The notes beneath the pieces are model-generated. The model was not told the origin of the DNA. It ran no database searches and saw nothing but the letters and a program-made list of their open reading frames with translations. A stretch of 64,000 nucleotides of DNA from assembly GCF_000513895.2 (NCBI RefSeq), contig NZ_CP165782.1:2108001-2172000 (forward strand), in the 5' to 3' direction. Source of the DNA: Ensifer sp. WSM1721. Its GTDB lineage: Bacteria; Pseudomonadota; Alphaproteobacteria; Rhizobiales; Rhizobiaceae. Each line of letters opens with the position of its first letter. Positions within the stretch are counted from its first letter, which is position 1. A program made the translations under genes and the position numbers. Positions 43,418 to 52,156 of the stretch are shown here, piece after piece.

Positions 43418-44863
43418 TTAACCGAGCCCGGCTTCCGCGAGCTGCCGGTTGATGCTCTCGGCGAGCTTGTCGAGGCCCTCATCGACCGGCACCTCCTTCG
43501 CCACCATCTTCTGCAGCGTCGCCGCCCATTCGGTGGTGAGGTCGAAGAAGAGGGGCTGGGCGGTGAAGTGGATCTTCGCGCCGGGTGCGGAAATATCATG
43601 CATTTCCACATAGCCCGGATAGCTCTTGTTCAGCCGTTCCCGGAAGATCTCATCCTTCCAGACCGAGGCACGGACCGGGTTGACGAAGTCCATCTTCGTC
43701 GCACCGAAGATCGCGTGCTCCAGACCGGTCGCCCATTGCAGGAAATACCAGGTCGCGTCCTTGTCCTTGGAGAAGTTGGACATCGACAGCGACCAGATCC
43801 AGATGTTCGGCGTCGGCGCGGAGGCGGCCGGATTGGCGGCGAAAGGCGCGTAAGCGAGCTTGCCCGCCATCTTGTTGTCGCCACCGTTCATGAAGTAGCC
43901 GAGGATATCGGCGTCATAGATCATGGCGGAAGCGCCGGCGCCGAGGTCGGTGCCGACCTGGTACCAGGTATAAGTCGACCAGTCCTTCGGACCGCTTTCC
44001 TGGATCATCTGCACCCATTTGGCGTGGAAGGCCTTCGATTCCGCCGTATTCATCGCGGCAGAAAGCTTGCCGTCGGCCGAGACGTTTAGATCCTTCTGGC
44101 CGAAATTGGCATAGCCGGAAAGGAAGCCCGGGTGGATAGTCGCCCAGGAGCGCGAGCCGCGCACGCCGATGCCGTAGACACCGCCACCGACATCCTTGGT
44201 GAGCTTCGCTGCAGTCACCAAAAGCTCATCGAGGTTCTTCGGAACGCTGACCCCGACCTTGTCGAACATCTCCTTGTTATAGGAGAGATTGTTCTGCTCG
44301 TAGCCCCACGGAATGCACCACTGCTTGGCGTCTTCCGAACCGAGCGCCCCTCCCGGCTGGCCGTTCCAGGCGCAGGACGCCTTGACGCCCGGCAGGAAAT
44401 CGTCCCAGCCATATTGCGGATTGGTCTTCGAGGGATCCTTGATCCATTCGTTGAGGTCGGTGATCCAGCCGGCCGGACCATAGGTCCAGGTCATATAGGC
44501 GCCGGTCATGAAGGCATCGTACTCCGACGAGCTCGATGAGAGCGCCGCCGTCACCTTGTCGAAATAGACGTCCTCGGGGAAGACGTCATAGGTGACTTCG
44601 ATGCCGGTCAGATCCTTGAAGGTCTGAAGATTTGCAATCATCGCATCGGCATAGGGGTGCTTGTTGAGAAGCAGCTTCAGCGATTTGCCCGAATGCGCCT
44701 TCCAGTCGAAATCGGCTGCGAGCGCCTGCGTCGACATCATGTTGAACAGGGTGCCGGCGGTGCCTGCCGTCAAGCCTGCCGCGCCGAGACCTTTCAACAG
44801 GCCGCGACGGTCCACCTCTCCGCGCAGGAATGCGCTAATGAGGTCTTTCTCCTTATCGTACAT
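43418..44863 (-). CDS. Polyol ABC importer binding protein (SBP_bac_1, Tat-like signal)
   Basis: A 481-residue periplasmic binding protein of the family 1 sugar-binding group. Its N-terminus carries a twin-Arg segment (DRRGLLKGLGAAGLTAG) and a cleavage region near QALAADFD, so export may be through Tat. The first lobe contains TGIEVTYDVFPEDVYFDKVTAAL. GGAGGAGAG precedes the ATG. It is the first gene of the importer-eryA-eryB-eryC operon; the 120-base gap upstream to eryD should hold the promoter, though I see no copy of the eryD repeat there. The ligand is expected to be erythritol and perhaps ribitol and L-arabitol. Confidence 0.88.
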   Translation of the reverse strand: MYDKEKDLISAFLRGEVDRRGLLKGLGAAGLTAGTAGTLFNMMSTQALAADFDWKAHSGKSLKLLLNKHPYADAMIANLQTFKDLTGIEVTYDVFPEDVYFDKVTAALSSSSSEYDAFMTGAYMTWTYGPAGWITDLNEWIKDPSKTNPQYGWDDFLPGVKASCAWNGQPGGALGSEDAKQWCIPWGYEQNNLSYNKEMFDKVGVSVPKNLDELLVTAAKLTKDVGGGVYGIGVRGSRSWATIHPGFLSGYANFGQKDLNVSADGKLSAAMNTAESKAFHAKWVQMIQESGPKDWSTYTWYQVGTDLGAGASAMIYDADILGYFMNGGDNKMAGKLAYAPFAANPAASAPTPNIWIWSLSMSNFSKDKDATWYFLQWATGLEHAIFGATKMDFVNPVRASVWKDEIFRERLNKSYPGYVEMHDISAPGAKIHFTAQPLFFDLTTEWAATLQKMVAKEVPVDEGLDKLAESINRQLAEAGLG

Positions 44864-44983
44864 CTGTTCTCTCCTCCACTAAGGGTAGAACTGCTCGACT
44901 GAGCTGGCCGGCTACCCCAACCGGTATTGCCTCCCTGGACCTCGCGCGTCGGCTCTCTGCCGCCGTGTGGGTTCCGCATATTC

Positions 44984-45943
44984 TCAGGCAGCGAGCGCTT
45001 GCGCGGTACGCTCGTCGGTAATGAGCCCGCTCAGGAATCCGCTTTCGAGCACCGCGCGAATGGCGCGCGCCTTGATCCTTCCGCCCGCGACCGCCACGGT
45101 GCGGCGATTCCTCAAATCCTCACGGCCGAGCGTGAAGGTGCGATTGGAAAGCGCCGTTTCGATCGGCCGGCCTTTTTCATCAAAGAAGTGGCCGAGCAAT
45201 TCGCCCATGCCGCCGCCCTTCTGTATTTCCTCGATCTCGCTCATCTCGATCATGCCGGTCGCCACCAGCGAGGCCTCGCGCTCGGCCGTACCGATGCCGA
45301 CCATAAGGAGATCAGCCGATTTCGCGAGTTCGAAGACCTCACGCACGCCACGCTGGCTGAAGAGCACGTCGCGGTCCTCCACCGTGTTGGCGAAGAACGG
45401 CACCGGCATCACAAAGGCCTCAGCGCCGGTGCGTTCTGCCAGGCGATGGATCACGTCATGCGGATTGGCGGAGAATTTTCGCGTGAGACCGCCGAGCAAA
45501 GAGACGAAGCGGGTGTTGTTGCCTGGAGTGCGCGGCAGGTACTCCACGCAGGCGGCGAGCGTGCGTCCATGGCCGACGCCGATCAGCGCCGTCTCGCCGC
45601 GTTCGATCTCGCGCCTCAGGAATTGTGCGCCCGATATCCCGAGCGCCTTCAACGGCAGGTCGTCGCTGTCGAAATCGGGAACAACCTCGCAATAATCAAG
45701 GCCGTATCGGCTTGAAAGCCTCTGCTCCAGCTCGACGCATTCGGAGACGTCACCGTCGATATAGACCTTCACCAGACCTTCCTGGTTCGCCTTCATGATC
45801 AGTCGGTGCGCTTTGAGCGATGTGAGACCGAGACGCTTGGCGACCTCCGCCTGGGTCAATCCACCAGCGTAATGCAGCCACGCCGCGCGCGTCGCCATGC
45901 TCGCCTCGTCGTCGCGGACCGCCATTCCACCGATGAATGCCAT
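44984..45943 (-). CDS. eryD: EryD, SorC/DeoR-type regulator of erythritol catabolism
   Basis: A 319-residue regulator: an N-terminal HTH (TRAAWLHYAGGLTQAEVAKRLGLTSLKAHRLIMKANQEG) and a C-terminal sugar-binding domain from about residue 60 (GVGHGRTLAACVEYLPR, VGIGTAEREASLVATG). The sequence follows Brucella EryD, which represses the ery operon until erythritol or a phosphorylated intermediate is present. I start at 45943, with GGTGGAG just upstream; a frame reaching 46018 would run through the operator-like repeats. It lies upstream of the importer genes on the same strand. Confidence 0.9.
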   Translation of the reverse strand: MAFIGGMAVRDDEASMATRAAWLHYAGGLTQAEVAKRLGLTSLKAHRLIMKANQEGLVKVYIDGDVSECVELEQRLSSRYGLDYCEVVPDFDSDDLPLKALGISGAQFLRREIERGETALIGVGHGRTLAACVEYLPRTPGNNTRFVSLLGGLTRKFSANPHDVIHRLAERTGAEAFVMPVPFFANTVEDRDVLFSQRGVREVFELAKSADLLMVGIGTAEREASLVATGMIEMSEIEEIQKGGGMGELLGHFFDEKGRPIETALSNRTFTLGREDLRNRRTVAVAGGRIKARAIRAVLESGFLSGLITDERTAQALAA

Positions 45944-45964
45944 GTCTCCACCCATGCTGCGCTG

Positions 45965-46036
45965 CATGAAAATTTTTGCAGCGCATGAAATTTTTATCGG
46001 ACATGAAATAATTTTCACGACATGAAAAAATTGTCA
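45965..46036. promoter_or_regulatory. Four tandem CATGAAA-AT-rich palindromes upstream of eryD
   Basis: CATGAAA begins at about 45965, 45984, 46002 and 46021, with spacings of 19, 18 and 19 bases. Each is followed by AT-rich DNA; the third (TGAAATAATTTTCA) and fourth (TGAAAAAATTGTCA) are near-palindromes. The array is 22 to 92 bases from the eryD start codon. It fits cooperative binding of a SorC-type tetramer that controls its own gene. Confidence 0.65.
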
Positions 46037-46066
46037 AGCGCGACATGGTTGCGCCTCGGCAAAAAA

Positions 46067-46087
46067 GCCGCCTCCTTTGTCGGCGGC
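46067..46087 (-). terminator. Intrinsic terminator downstream of the LuxR-type gene
   Basis: GCCGCC and GGCGGC form a stem, and on the minus strand the stem is followed by six T residues. It lies about 155 bases past the stop of the LuxR-type gene and just before the eryD operator region. The intervening 46088-46241 shows nothing recognisable. Confidence 0.72.
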
Positions 46088-46241
46088 AGCAGCTTCGCGG
46101 CTACGGGTCAGAAAAGAACACGTGATTTCAGAAGCTTGGCGGATTTGTCGAGTTACGGGGCTCGGATCAGCGGAATCGCGGCTTCAGCCGCCCTGAACCG
46201 GTGGTTCGGGTTTCTCTCGGGAATGAGACCGGCTCACGGTG

Positions 46242-47045
46242 TCAATGGCCTAGATTCTTGATGTAAAGCGAGAGCAGTTGCGTCTGCGAGGAGATGCCGA
46301 GCTTGCGATAGACGTTGCGGCGGTGGACTTTGACCGTCCCTGTCGAGATGCCGAGCTTCAATCCGATCGATTCGGATGAATGCCCCTGCAGCACCAGTTC
46401 GATGATCGCCGCCTCCCGCTCGGTGAGATTGAGATGCCGCCAGACGCCGTCCGCGGGCGGATGCGCCGCCTTGCGTCGGTTTCGTCCCGTCCTAGCGAGC
46501 GCCGCGTCGAAGCGGCGGTCGAGCTCGCCCCAATGATGACGAACCAGTGCCGCAACCAGCGGCTCCACCTTCCTGAGCAAGGCAAATTCCGCCCCGCTGA
46601 ACGCGCCGGTCGCCTCGCGCCGCATGAGCGAAAGCACCACGGTGACCTGGTCGCTGACCGGAACGAAAAAGCCGACCTCTTCAGCAAGCCCTGTCTGGAC
46701 ATAGTAGGTGCGATAATATTCGCTGGAGAAGAAACGGTCGGGCGCGAGTTCCCGCATCCGCCACACGCCAGGCTTCGGCGCGCATGCGGCGTGGTAGAAC
46801 GGGTCGAGCAGATAGGGTCCGGCCTGATAGAGGCTCACGAAGAGCACGTGGTCCTTGGCGTCGAAGGTGCTGTAGAGGTCGATCGGCCGCTCCTTGCCTC
46901 GATAGGCGAAGACGACGACGTAGTCAAAGCTCATCACGGTCGACATCAGCCGCCGGAAGGTGCTGCCGACCGCCTGGTCGTCCATAGGCGCGCCGCTGAT
47001 CAGCGGCGACAAGGCTTGAAAAAGTCTCTCGAGGTCGATGACCAA
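46242..47045 (-). CDS. LuxR-family transcriptional regulator
   Basis: A 267-residue regulator with a C-terminal GerE-type HTH (LNLTEREAAIIELVLQGHSSESIGLKLGISTGTVKVHRRNVYRKLGI, residues about 205-250). The N-terminal 190 residues form an uncharacterised sensor domain; it shows no clear acyl-homoserine-lactone pocket pattern. The only good start in position is TTG at 47045, after GGGGAA. It is divergent from the Pot-type importer operon with a dyad-rich gap between them, so it most likely activates that operon in response to the transported compound. This arrangement recurs in rhizobial importer loci. Confidence 0.87.
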   Translation of the reverse strand: MVIDLERLFQALSPLISGAPMDDQAVGSTFRRLMSTVMSFDYVVVFAYRGKERPIDLYSTFDAKDHVLFVSLYQAGPYLLDPFYHAACAPKPGVWRMRELAPDRFFSSEYYRTYYVQTGLAEEVGFFVPVSDQVTVVLSLMRREATGAFSGAEFALLRKVEPLVAALVRHHWGELDRRFDAALARTGRNRRKAAHPPADGVWRHLNLTEREAAIIELVLQGHSSESIGLKLGISTGTVKVHRRNVYRKLGISSQTQLLSLYIKNLGH

Positions 47046-47106
47046 ACCGTTCCCCCGCCGCTACTGTTGCAGGGTATACTCCTCCCACGAGGCAATCTGC
47101 GGTGAA

Positions 47107-47128
47107 ATACCTCTCTTGGGGTATATAC
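47107..47128. promoter_or_regulatory. ATACC/GGTAT dyad in the LuxR-importer divergent region
   Basis: ATACC and GGTAT flank CTCTCTTGG-type sequence at about 47108-47124, overlapping the palindrome GGTATATACC (47119-47128). A further GGGTATA lies at about 47072. The site is midway between the divergent LuxR-type and importer genes and is a plausible LuxR-type operator. Confidence 0.45.
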
Positions 47129-47226
47129 CGGCTCGGTAACCTTTGACTAGGCTACCTGACAATGACGGTGGGAAGCGCCGGCGCAAAACCGCGAGCGATT
47201 CCAAAAAACAACCGCAGGGAACAGAC

Positions 47227-48300
47227 GTGACATCCGCTTCGACGAACGACATCGAATTCCGTTCGGTCGCCAAACGCTATGGCAGCGTGACGGCCGTGTC
47301 GGACATCAACCTCGCGGTGCCGCAGGGTGCCTTCGTGGCGCTGCTTGGACCTTCCGGCTGCGGCAAGACCACATGCCTGCGCATGATCGGCGGCTTCGAA
47401 CAGCCGAGCGAGGGCACGGTCTATGTCGGCGGCCAGTCGATGAACGGCGTGCCGGCCTACCGCCGGCCGGTCAACATGGTCTTTCAGCAATATGCCCTCT
47501 TCCCGCATCTCGATGTCGAGCAGAACGTCGCCTATGGCTTGAAGCAGATGCGCCCGCGCGCCGCCACCGCCGAGATCGTGCGCCGCACGCAGGAGGCGCT
47601 CGAAATGGTTCGCCTCGGCGGCTTCGGCAAGCGCCGCATCCACGAGATGTCCGGTGGCCAGCAGCAGCGCGTGGCGCTCGCCCGCGCTATCGTCAACAAG
47701 CCGAAGGTGCTGCTCCTCGACGAGCCGCTCGCGGCGCTCGACAAGAAGCTGCGCACCGCCATGCAGATCGAGCTTCAGAGCCTGCAGCGCGAGCTGGGCA
47801 TCACCTTCCTCCTCGTCACACACGATCAGGAAGAGGCGCTTTCGATGAGCGATCTCGTCTGCGTCATGAGCACCGGCCGCGTCGTGCAGATGGGACCGCC
47901 GCAGGAGATCTACGATCGCCCGGCAAGTCTCTTCGTCGCCGATTTCGTCGGCAAGACCAACCGCATCGCCGCCACGATCGAACCGGGCGCAGGCGCGGTG
48001 CGGCTTGCCAATGGCGTCGGTCTTTCGAAACCTGCGCGCGCCAACGGCACGGTCGGGGCTGCCATGGTGGCCCTGCGGCCGGAAGCGATCAGCCTCGTCC
48101 GAAATGGCACTGCAACACTGCAGGGGACGGTGACCCACCGCATTTTTCTGGGTTCTACCGTAGAATACTCGGTCGCGGTCGAGGGCCTTGGTGATTTCCT
48201 CGTCACTGCCGACCGGCGCCATGAAAGCGAACTTGCCGAGCCCGGTGAACGGATCGGGCTCAACTTCGATCCGAACGCAATGCATGTCTTCCCGGCCTGA
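47227..48300 (+). CDS. PotA-like ABC importer ATPase
   Basis: A 357-residue ATPase of the spermidine/putrescine/quaternary-amine group. All motifs are canonical: Walker A GPSGCGKTT, FQQYALFPHL, MSGGQQQRVALARA, LLLDEPLAALDKKL and VTHDQEEALSMSD; a C-terminal TOBE domain is present. The start is GTG at 47227 with AGGGAACA upstream; an open frame back to 47143 lacks this. It is the first gene of the operon 47227-52095, which continues with binding protein, two permeases and an SDR enzyme. Carnitine or a related betaine is the likely cargo from the downstream genes. Confidence 0.9.
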   Translation: MTSASTNDIEFRSVAKRYGSVTAVSDINLAVPQGAFVALLGPSGCGKTTCLRMIGGFEQPSEGTVYVGGQSMNGVPAYRRPVNMVFQQYALFPHLDVEQNVAYGLKQMRPRAATAEIVRRTQEALEMVRLGGFGKRRIHEMSGGQQQRVALARAIVNKPKVLLLDEPLAALDKKLRTAMQIELQSLQRELGITFLLVTHDQEEALSMSDLVCVMSTGRVVQMGPPQEIYDRPASLFVADFVGKTNRIAATIEPGAGAVRLANGVGLSKPARANGTVGAAMVALRPEAISLVRNGTATLQGTVTHRIFLGSTVEYSVAVEGLGDFLVTADRRHESELAEPGERIGLNFDPNAMHVFPA

Positions 48301-48351
48301 ACGGACCGGTCTGCCGCAAATCAATGCAGTCAACGATAAGGGAACAGCATC

Positions 48352-49512
48352 ATGACCAAGTGGTACAGAGACAATGCCCCGATCACCGCGGACGGGCTCG
48401 CCGACGAGTTGATGCGCCTGAAGCGCGGCTCGGTTACCCGCCGCCATTTCCTCGGGGTCACCGGTCTCGGCCTGGCGACGGCCGTGCTCGCGCGCCAGCC
48501 CGGTCTCTTCAATTCGACCGCAGTCGCCGAGGATCTCGGCACGCAGATGTCGATCGCGACCTGGCCGAACTATCATGATCCCGCCACCTTCGAGGCCTTC
48601 ACGGCCGCGACAGGCGTTGCCGTCGAAGTCAACGTCTTCGGCTCGAACGAGGAAATGCTGGCGAAGCTGCAGGCCGGCGGTACCGGCTGGGACCTTTTCG
48701 TGCCCACCAACTACACGATCTCCACCTATGTGAAGCTCGGTCTGATCGACGAACTCGATATGTCAAAACTGCCGAACTACGACGCCTCGACCGAGAACCC
48801 GCGCTTCACCAACGAGGGCATCGTCGACGGCAAGACCTATGCCGTGCCGAAGAACTGGGGAACGACCGGCATCGCGGTGAACTCCAGCAAGATCAAGACG
48901 CCGGTAGCGAGCTGGAAGGACTTCTTCGAGATCGCGATGACCGAGGCCGACGGCCGCACCATGGTGCACGACTACCAGCTCACCACCATCGGCAATGCGC
49001 TGGTTTCGCTCGGCTTTTCCTTCAATTCGATCAAGCCCGAAGAACTTGCCAAGGCCGAAGAGCTCCTGATCAAGGTGAAGCCGCATCTCTACGCGATCAA
49101 CAGCGATTATCAGCCGGCGATGCGTGCAACCGACGCCTGGATGACGATGTGCTGGACCAATGATGGTGCGCAATTGAACCGCGACATTCCGGATATCAAA
49201 TTCGTGCTCGGCAAGGACGGCGGCGAGATCTGGTCGGACTTCTACGCAATCCCGAAGAGTGCGGCCAACAAAGCGGCTGGATATGCACTGCTCAACTACC
49301 TGATGGCGCCTGAAAACGCCGTCAAGGAGCACATCGCCAACGGGGCGCCGACGACCGACAGCCGGGTCATGAAGCTGCTGCCGGCGGAAGTGACGTCCAA
49401 CAAGATCGTCTATCCGGACGAGACCGCGCTGACCCCGCTCGAATTCGGCGCTGCCGTGACGCTGACGGATCCCGGCCGCGCCGAGCTTATGGCGCGGTTC
49501 AAGGCAGCTTGA
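48352..49512 (+). CDS. PotD-like binding protein with Tat-type signal
   Basis: A 386-residue periplasmic binding protein. The N-terminus contains VTRRHFLGVTGLGLATAV, a twin-Arg signal, and the mature protein starts near AEDLGTQMSIATWPNY. The PotD/PotF fold is marked by GTGWDLFVPTNYTISTYVKLGLI and WGTTGIAVNSSKI. PotD relatives bind polyamines, but in carnitine and betaine loci similar proteins carry quaternary amines. AAGGGAACAG precedes the ATG. It is followed by a RIME-like repeat before the permease genes, a typical place for stabilising the binding-protein mRNA. Confidence 0.88.
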   Translation: MTKWYRDNAPITADGLADELMRLKRGSVTRRHFLGVTGLGLATAVLARQPGLFNSTAVAEDLGTQMSIATWPNYHDPATFEAFTAATGVAVEVNVFGSNEEMLAKLQAGGTGWDLFVPTNYTISTYVKLGLIDELDMSKLPNYDASTENPRFTNEGIVDGKTYAVPKNWGTTGIAVNSSKIKTPVASWKDFFEIAMTEADGRTMVHDYQLTTIGNALVSLGFSFNSIKPEELAKAEELLIKVKPHLYAINSDYQPAMRATDAWMTMCWTNDGAQLNRDIPDIKFVLGKDGGEIWSDFYAIPKSAANKAAGYALLNYLMAPENAVKEHIANGAPTTDSRVMKLLPAEVTSNKIVYPDETALTPLEFGAAVTLTDPGRAELMARFKAA

Positions 49513-49552
49513 TTTTCGGCTCGCTGGCGAAACTTGCCCATCGTCCCGCTGC

Positions 49553-49612
49553 CGCGACCTTCTCCCCGTTTTTGACGGGGAGAAGGTGGCCGGCAGGCCG
49601 GATGAGGGGCGG
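49553..49612. repeat. RIME-like palindromic element
   Basis: A strong hairpin (CTTCTCCCCGT / ACGGGGAGAAG with a short loop) is followed by GGCCGGCAGGCCGG and ATGAGGGGC, an arrangement I recognise as a rhizobial intergenic mosaic element. It sits between the binding-protein and first permease genes of the same operon. Confidence 0.75.
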
Positions 49613-49644
49613 ATCTTGAACGTGCATTCTGACGGACCAACTCC

Positions 49645-50511
49645 ATGCGCGCGGCAATGAACACGAAGAGGAACCTGGTGACGGCGGCGCTGGTTGCGCC
49701 GGCGGCCGCGTGGCTGACCGTCTTCCTGGTCCTCCCCTTCATCGCCATGCTTGTCTTCGCCTTCGGCGAGCGGGCACCCGAAGGCGGGTACCAGGTGGCC
49801 TTCACCTTCGCCCAGTTCGCCAACCTGCCGACCCGGGCAGCCGCCTTCTGGAATACGCTGCTCCTGGCGCCGGCGGGTGCCCTGCTCTGCCTGATCGTCG
49901 CCTATCCGGTCGCCTACTATCTGGCCGTTAAGGCGAACCCGCGCTACCGCCTCATCCTCGTTTCCCTCGTCGTCGTCCCGTTCTGGACGAGCCTGCTCGT
50001 TCGCACCTATGCCTGGATGTACATTCTCGGCTCGCGCGGCATTCCCAATCTGCTCGCGATGATCGGCATCGAGGATGTCCGCATGCTGAACACGCCCGGG
50101 GCCGTGCTGCTCGGCATCGTTTACGGTTATCTGCCGCTGATGATCATGCCGATCTATGTGAGCCTCGAAAGGCTCGACCGCCGGCTGCTGGAGGCCTCCG
50201 CCGATCTCGGCGCGAAGCCCGTCTCGACCTTTTTCGGCGTCACGCTGCCGCTGTCGCTGCCGGGGGTCACGACCGGTGTCGCGCTCGTCACCATCCTGCT
50301 CCTCGGCGAATACCTGATCCCGCAGCTCTTGGGCGGCGGCAAGGTCTTCTTCATCGGCAATGCGCTCGTCGACCTCTTCCTGCAGTCGCGCAACTGGCCT
50401 TTCGGCTCGGCCATCGCCGTCACTCTAGTCGCTGTTGTCGTCGTTGTTCTGATGGTGGCGATGCGGATCGCCTGGAGGGTCGCCGGAACAAGACAGGTGG
50501 ATCTCGTCTGA
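49645..50511 (+). CDS. PotB-like ABC importer permease
   Basis: A 288-residue inner-membrane permease with six spans (LVAPAAAWLTVFLVLPFIAML first) and the coupling loop EASADLGAKPVSTFFGVTLPLSLPG. The central PFWTSLLVRTYAWMYILG stretch is characteristic of PotB-type permeases. An internal ATG at 49657 is an alternative start; neither has a strong ribosome site, which could reflect the repeat just upstream. Its stop overlaps the next ATG by one base. Confidence 0.88.
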   Translation: MRAAMNTKRNLVTAALVAPAAAWLTVFLVLPFIAMLVFAFGERAPEGGYQVAFTFAQFANLPTRAAAFWNTLLLAPAGALLCLIVAYPVAYYLAVKANPRYRLILVSLVVVPFWTSLLVRTYAWMYILGSRGIPNLLAMIGIEDVRMLNTPGAVLLGIVYGYLPLMIMPIYVSLERLDRRLLEASADLGAKPVSTFFGVTLPLSLPGVTTGVALVTILLLGEYLIPQLLGGGKVFFIGNALVDLFLQSRNWPFGSAIAVTLVAVVVVVLMVAMRIAWRVAGTRQVDLV

Positions 50512-51329
50512 TGCGCGCCTTCATCTCCTGCGTCTATCTCTTCCTCTATGCACCGATCGCACTGGTCGTGTTGTTCTCCTTCAATGCGGGGCGCAATGCG
50601 AGCGAATTCACCGCTTTTTCGACCGCATGGTACGGCAAGGCGCTAAGCAACACCTTCCTCGTCTCGGCGCTCCAAAACAGCCTGATCATCGCCTTTACGA
50701 GCGCCGCGCTTGCCGCGGTTTTCGGCACCATGGCCGCGCTTGGCATGGAGCGGTTGAGCTCCCGCATGCGCGCGCTCTTCGATGCACTCTTCGCGGCGGC
50801 GATTGTCGTGCCCGGCGTCGTCATCGGCATTGCCACGCTGGTCGCGCTCGTCGCGGTATTCTCCTTCGTCAATCCGACAATCGCAGCCCTCTGGCCTGGC
50901 GATCAGCCGCCGCAGCTCGGGCTCGGTTATGGCTCGATCATTGCCGCCCACGGGCTCTTCTCGATGGCGCTCGTCGCCATGATCGTCAAGGCGCGCATCG
51001 CCAGCCTCGGGCGGGACATCGTCGAGGCGTCGAGTGATCTTTACGCGACGCCGCTCACCACCTTTCGGTTGATCGTGCTGCCGCAGATTCTGCCGTCGAT
51101 TCTCGCTGGCTTTCTGCTCGCCTTCACCTTCTCCTTTGACGATTTCATCATCGCCTTTTTCGTCGCCGGCTCGAAGACGACCCTGCCGATCTATGTCTTC
51201 GCCTCGATCCGCCGCGGCGTGACGCCGGAGATCAACGCCATCGCGACACTCGTGCTCGTCGCCTCGCTGCTCCTCATCCTGACCGCACGCGTGCTCATGC
51301 GCGAAAAGAAAAGCAAATCCGGGGAGTGA
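50511..51329 (+). CDS. PotC-like ABC importer permease
   Basis: A 272-residue inner-membrane permease. SCVYLFLYAPIALVVLFSFNAGRNA is the PotC-type start, and the coupling loop is EASSDLYATPLTTFRLIVLPQILPS; the following FSFDDFIIAFFVAG matches the PotC C-terminal half. It is translationally coupled to the PotB-like gene. With the ATPase and binding protein it completes a four-gene importer, and it runs directly into the SDR gene. Confidence 0.89.
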   Translation: MRAFISCVYLFLYAPIALVVLFSFNAGRNASEFTAFSTAWYGKALSNTFLVSALQNSLIIAFTSAALAAVFGTMAALGMERLSSRMRALFDALFAAAIVVPGVVIGIATLVALVAVFSFVNPTIAALWPGDQPPQLGLGYGSIIAAHGLFSMALVAMIVKARIASLGRDIVEASSDLYATPLTTFRLIVLPQILPSILAGFLLAFTFSFDDFIIAFFVAGSKTTLPIYVFASIRRGVTPEINAIATLVLVASLLLILTARVLMREKKSKSGE

Positions 51330-51333
51330 AACC

Positions 51334-52095
51334 ATGATCCTCAAAGACCGGATCGCGATCGTGACCGGAGCGGGTTCCGGGATCGGCCAGGCGGGTGCGG
51401 CCATCATGGCACGCGAAGGCGCTCATGTCGTGGTCGTCGACCGCAGCGCGAACGCCGCAAACGATACCGTCGCTGCGATTGCCGCCGAGGGCGGCAGTGC
51501 CGAAGCGCTCGCGATCGACGTCACGGATGACGACTCCCTGTCGTACGGCATTTCCGACGTCCTTTCCCGGCACGGCCGCATCGACATCCTGCACAATCAT
51601 GCCGGCGCGCAGGTCGCGGGCGACCTCGAAACGGTCGAGGTCCCGGGTTTCGACCGATCCTGGAGCCTCAATGTCCGCGCCCATTTCATGGCCGCCCGCC
51701 TCGTGATGCCATCGATGAAGGCGGCGCGCCGCGGCGTGATCGTCAACACCTCCTCGTCCTCCGGTGTACTCTATGATCGGGAGATGATCGCCTACACGAC
51801 CACAAAGCATGCGGTCATCGCCATGACCCGGCAGATGGCCGGCGACTACGCGAAATACGGCGTGCGCGTGAACGCCCTCTGCCCTGGCTGGGTCGATACC
51901 CCCTTCAACGAGCCCTTCATTGCGCAGATGGGTGGGCGGAGCGCCATCGAGGCTTATATCCGCGAGAGAGTGCCGCTCGGCCGCTGGGCCAGCGTCGACG
52001 AAATCGCCGAGTCGATCCTGTTCCTCGTCTCCGATCGCTCGTCCTACATGACCGGCCAGATCCTCGTGGTCGACGGCGGCGAGACTGTCGTCTGA
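51334..52095 (+). CDS. Short-chain dehydrogenase/reductase, candidate D-carnitine or betaine-alcohol dehydrogenase
   Basis: A 253-residue classical SDR. The cofactor motif TGAGSGIG is at residue 12, the NTSSSSG stretch carries the catalytic Ser, and YTTTK is the Tyr/Lys active site near residue 150. The GWVDTP loop and VVDGGET end are typical. It starts four bases after the PotC-like stop with GGGGAG in place, so it is made with the importer and probably acts on its cargo. As the adjacent genes process 3-dehydrocarnitine, oxidation of D-carnitine to that compound is an attractive assignment, but this is inference. Confidence 0.83.
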   Translation: MILKDRIAIVTGAGSGIGQAGAAIMAREGAHVVVVDRSANAANDTVAAIAAEGGSAEALAIDVTDDDSLSYGISDVLSRHGRIDILHNHAGAQVAGDLETVEVPGFDRSWSLNVRAHFMAARLVMPSMKAARRGVIVNTSSSSGVLYDREMIAYTTTKHAVIAMTRQMAGDYAKYGVRVNALCPGWVDTPFNEPFIAQMGGRSAIEAYIRERVPLGRWASVDEIAESILFLVSDRSSYMTGQILVVDGGETVV

Positions 52096-52156
52096 CACGG
52101 CGAGATATCGCCTCTACCAGTTTTCGAAAGCGGATGAGAGAGCAAAGCCGTCCTCG

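Noticed and set aside
45965..46036. CRISPR array
   Set aside because: The four repeats are only about 12-14 bases with 5-6 bases between, far too short for CRISPR repeats and spacers, and no cas gene is present.
46022..46261. Small plus-strand frame of 79 codons between eryD and the LuxR-type gene
   Set aside because: It begins in the eryD operator repeats, crosses a minus-strand terminator, and has no ribosome site or family resemblance.
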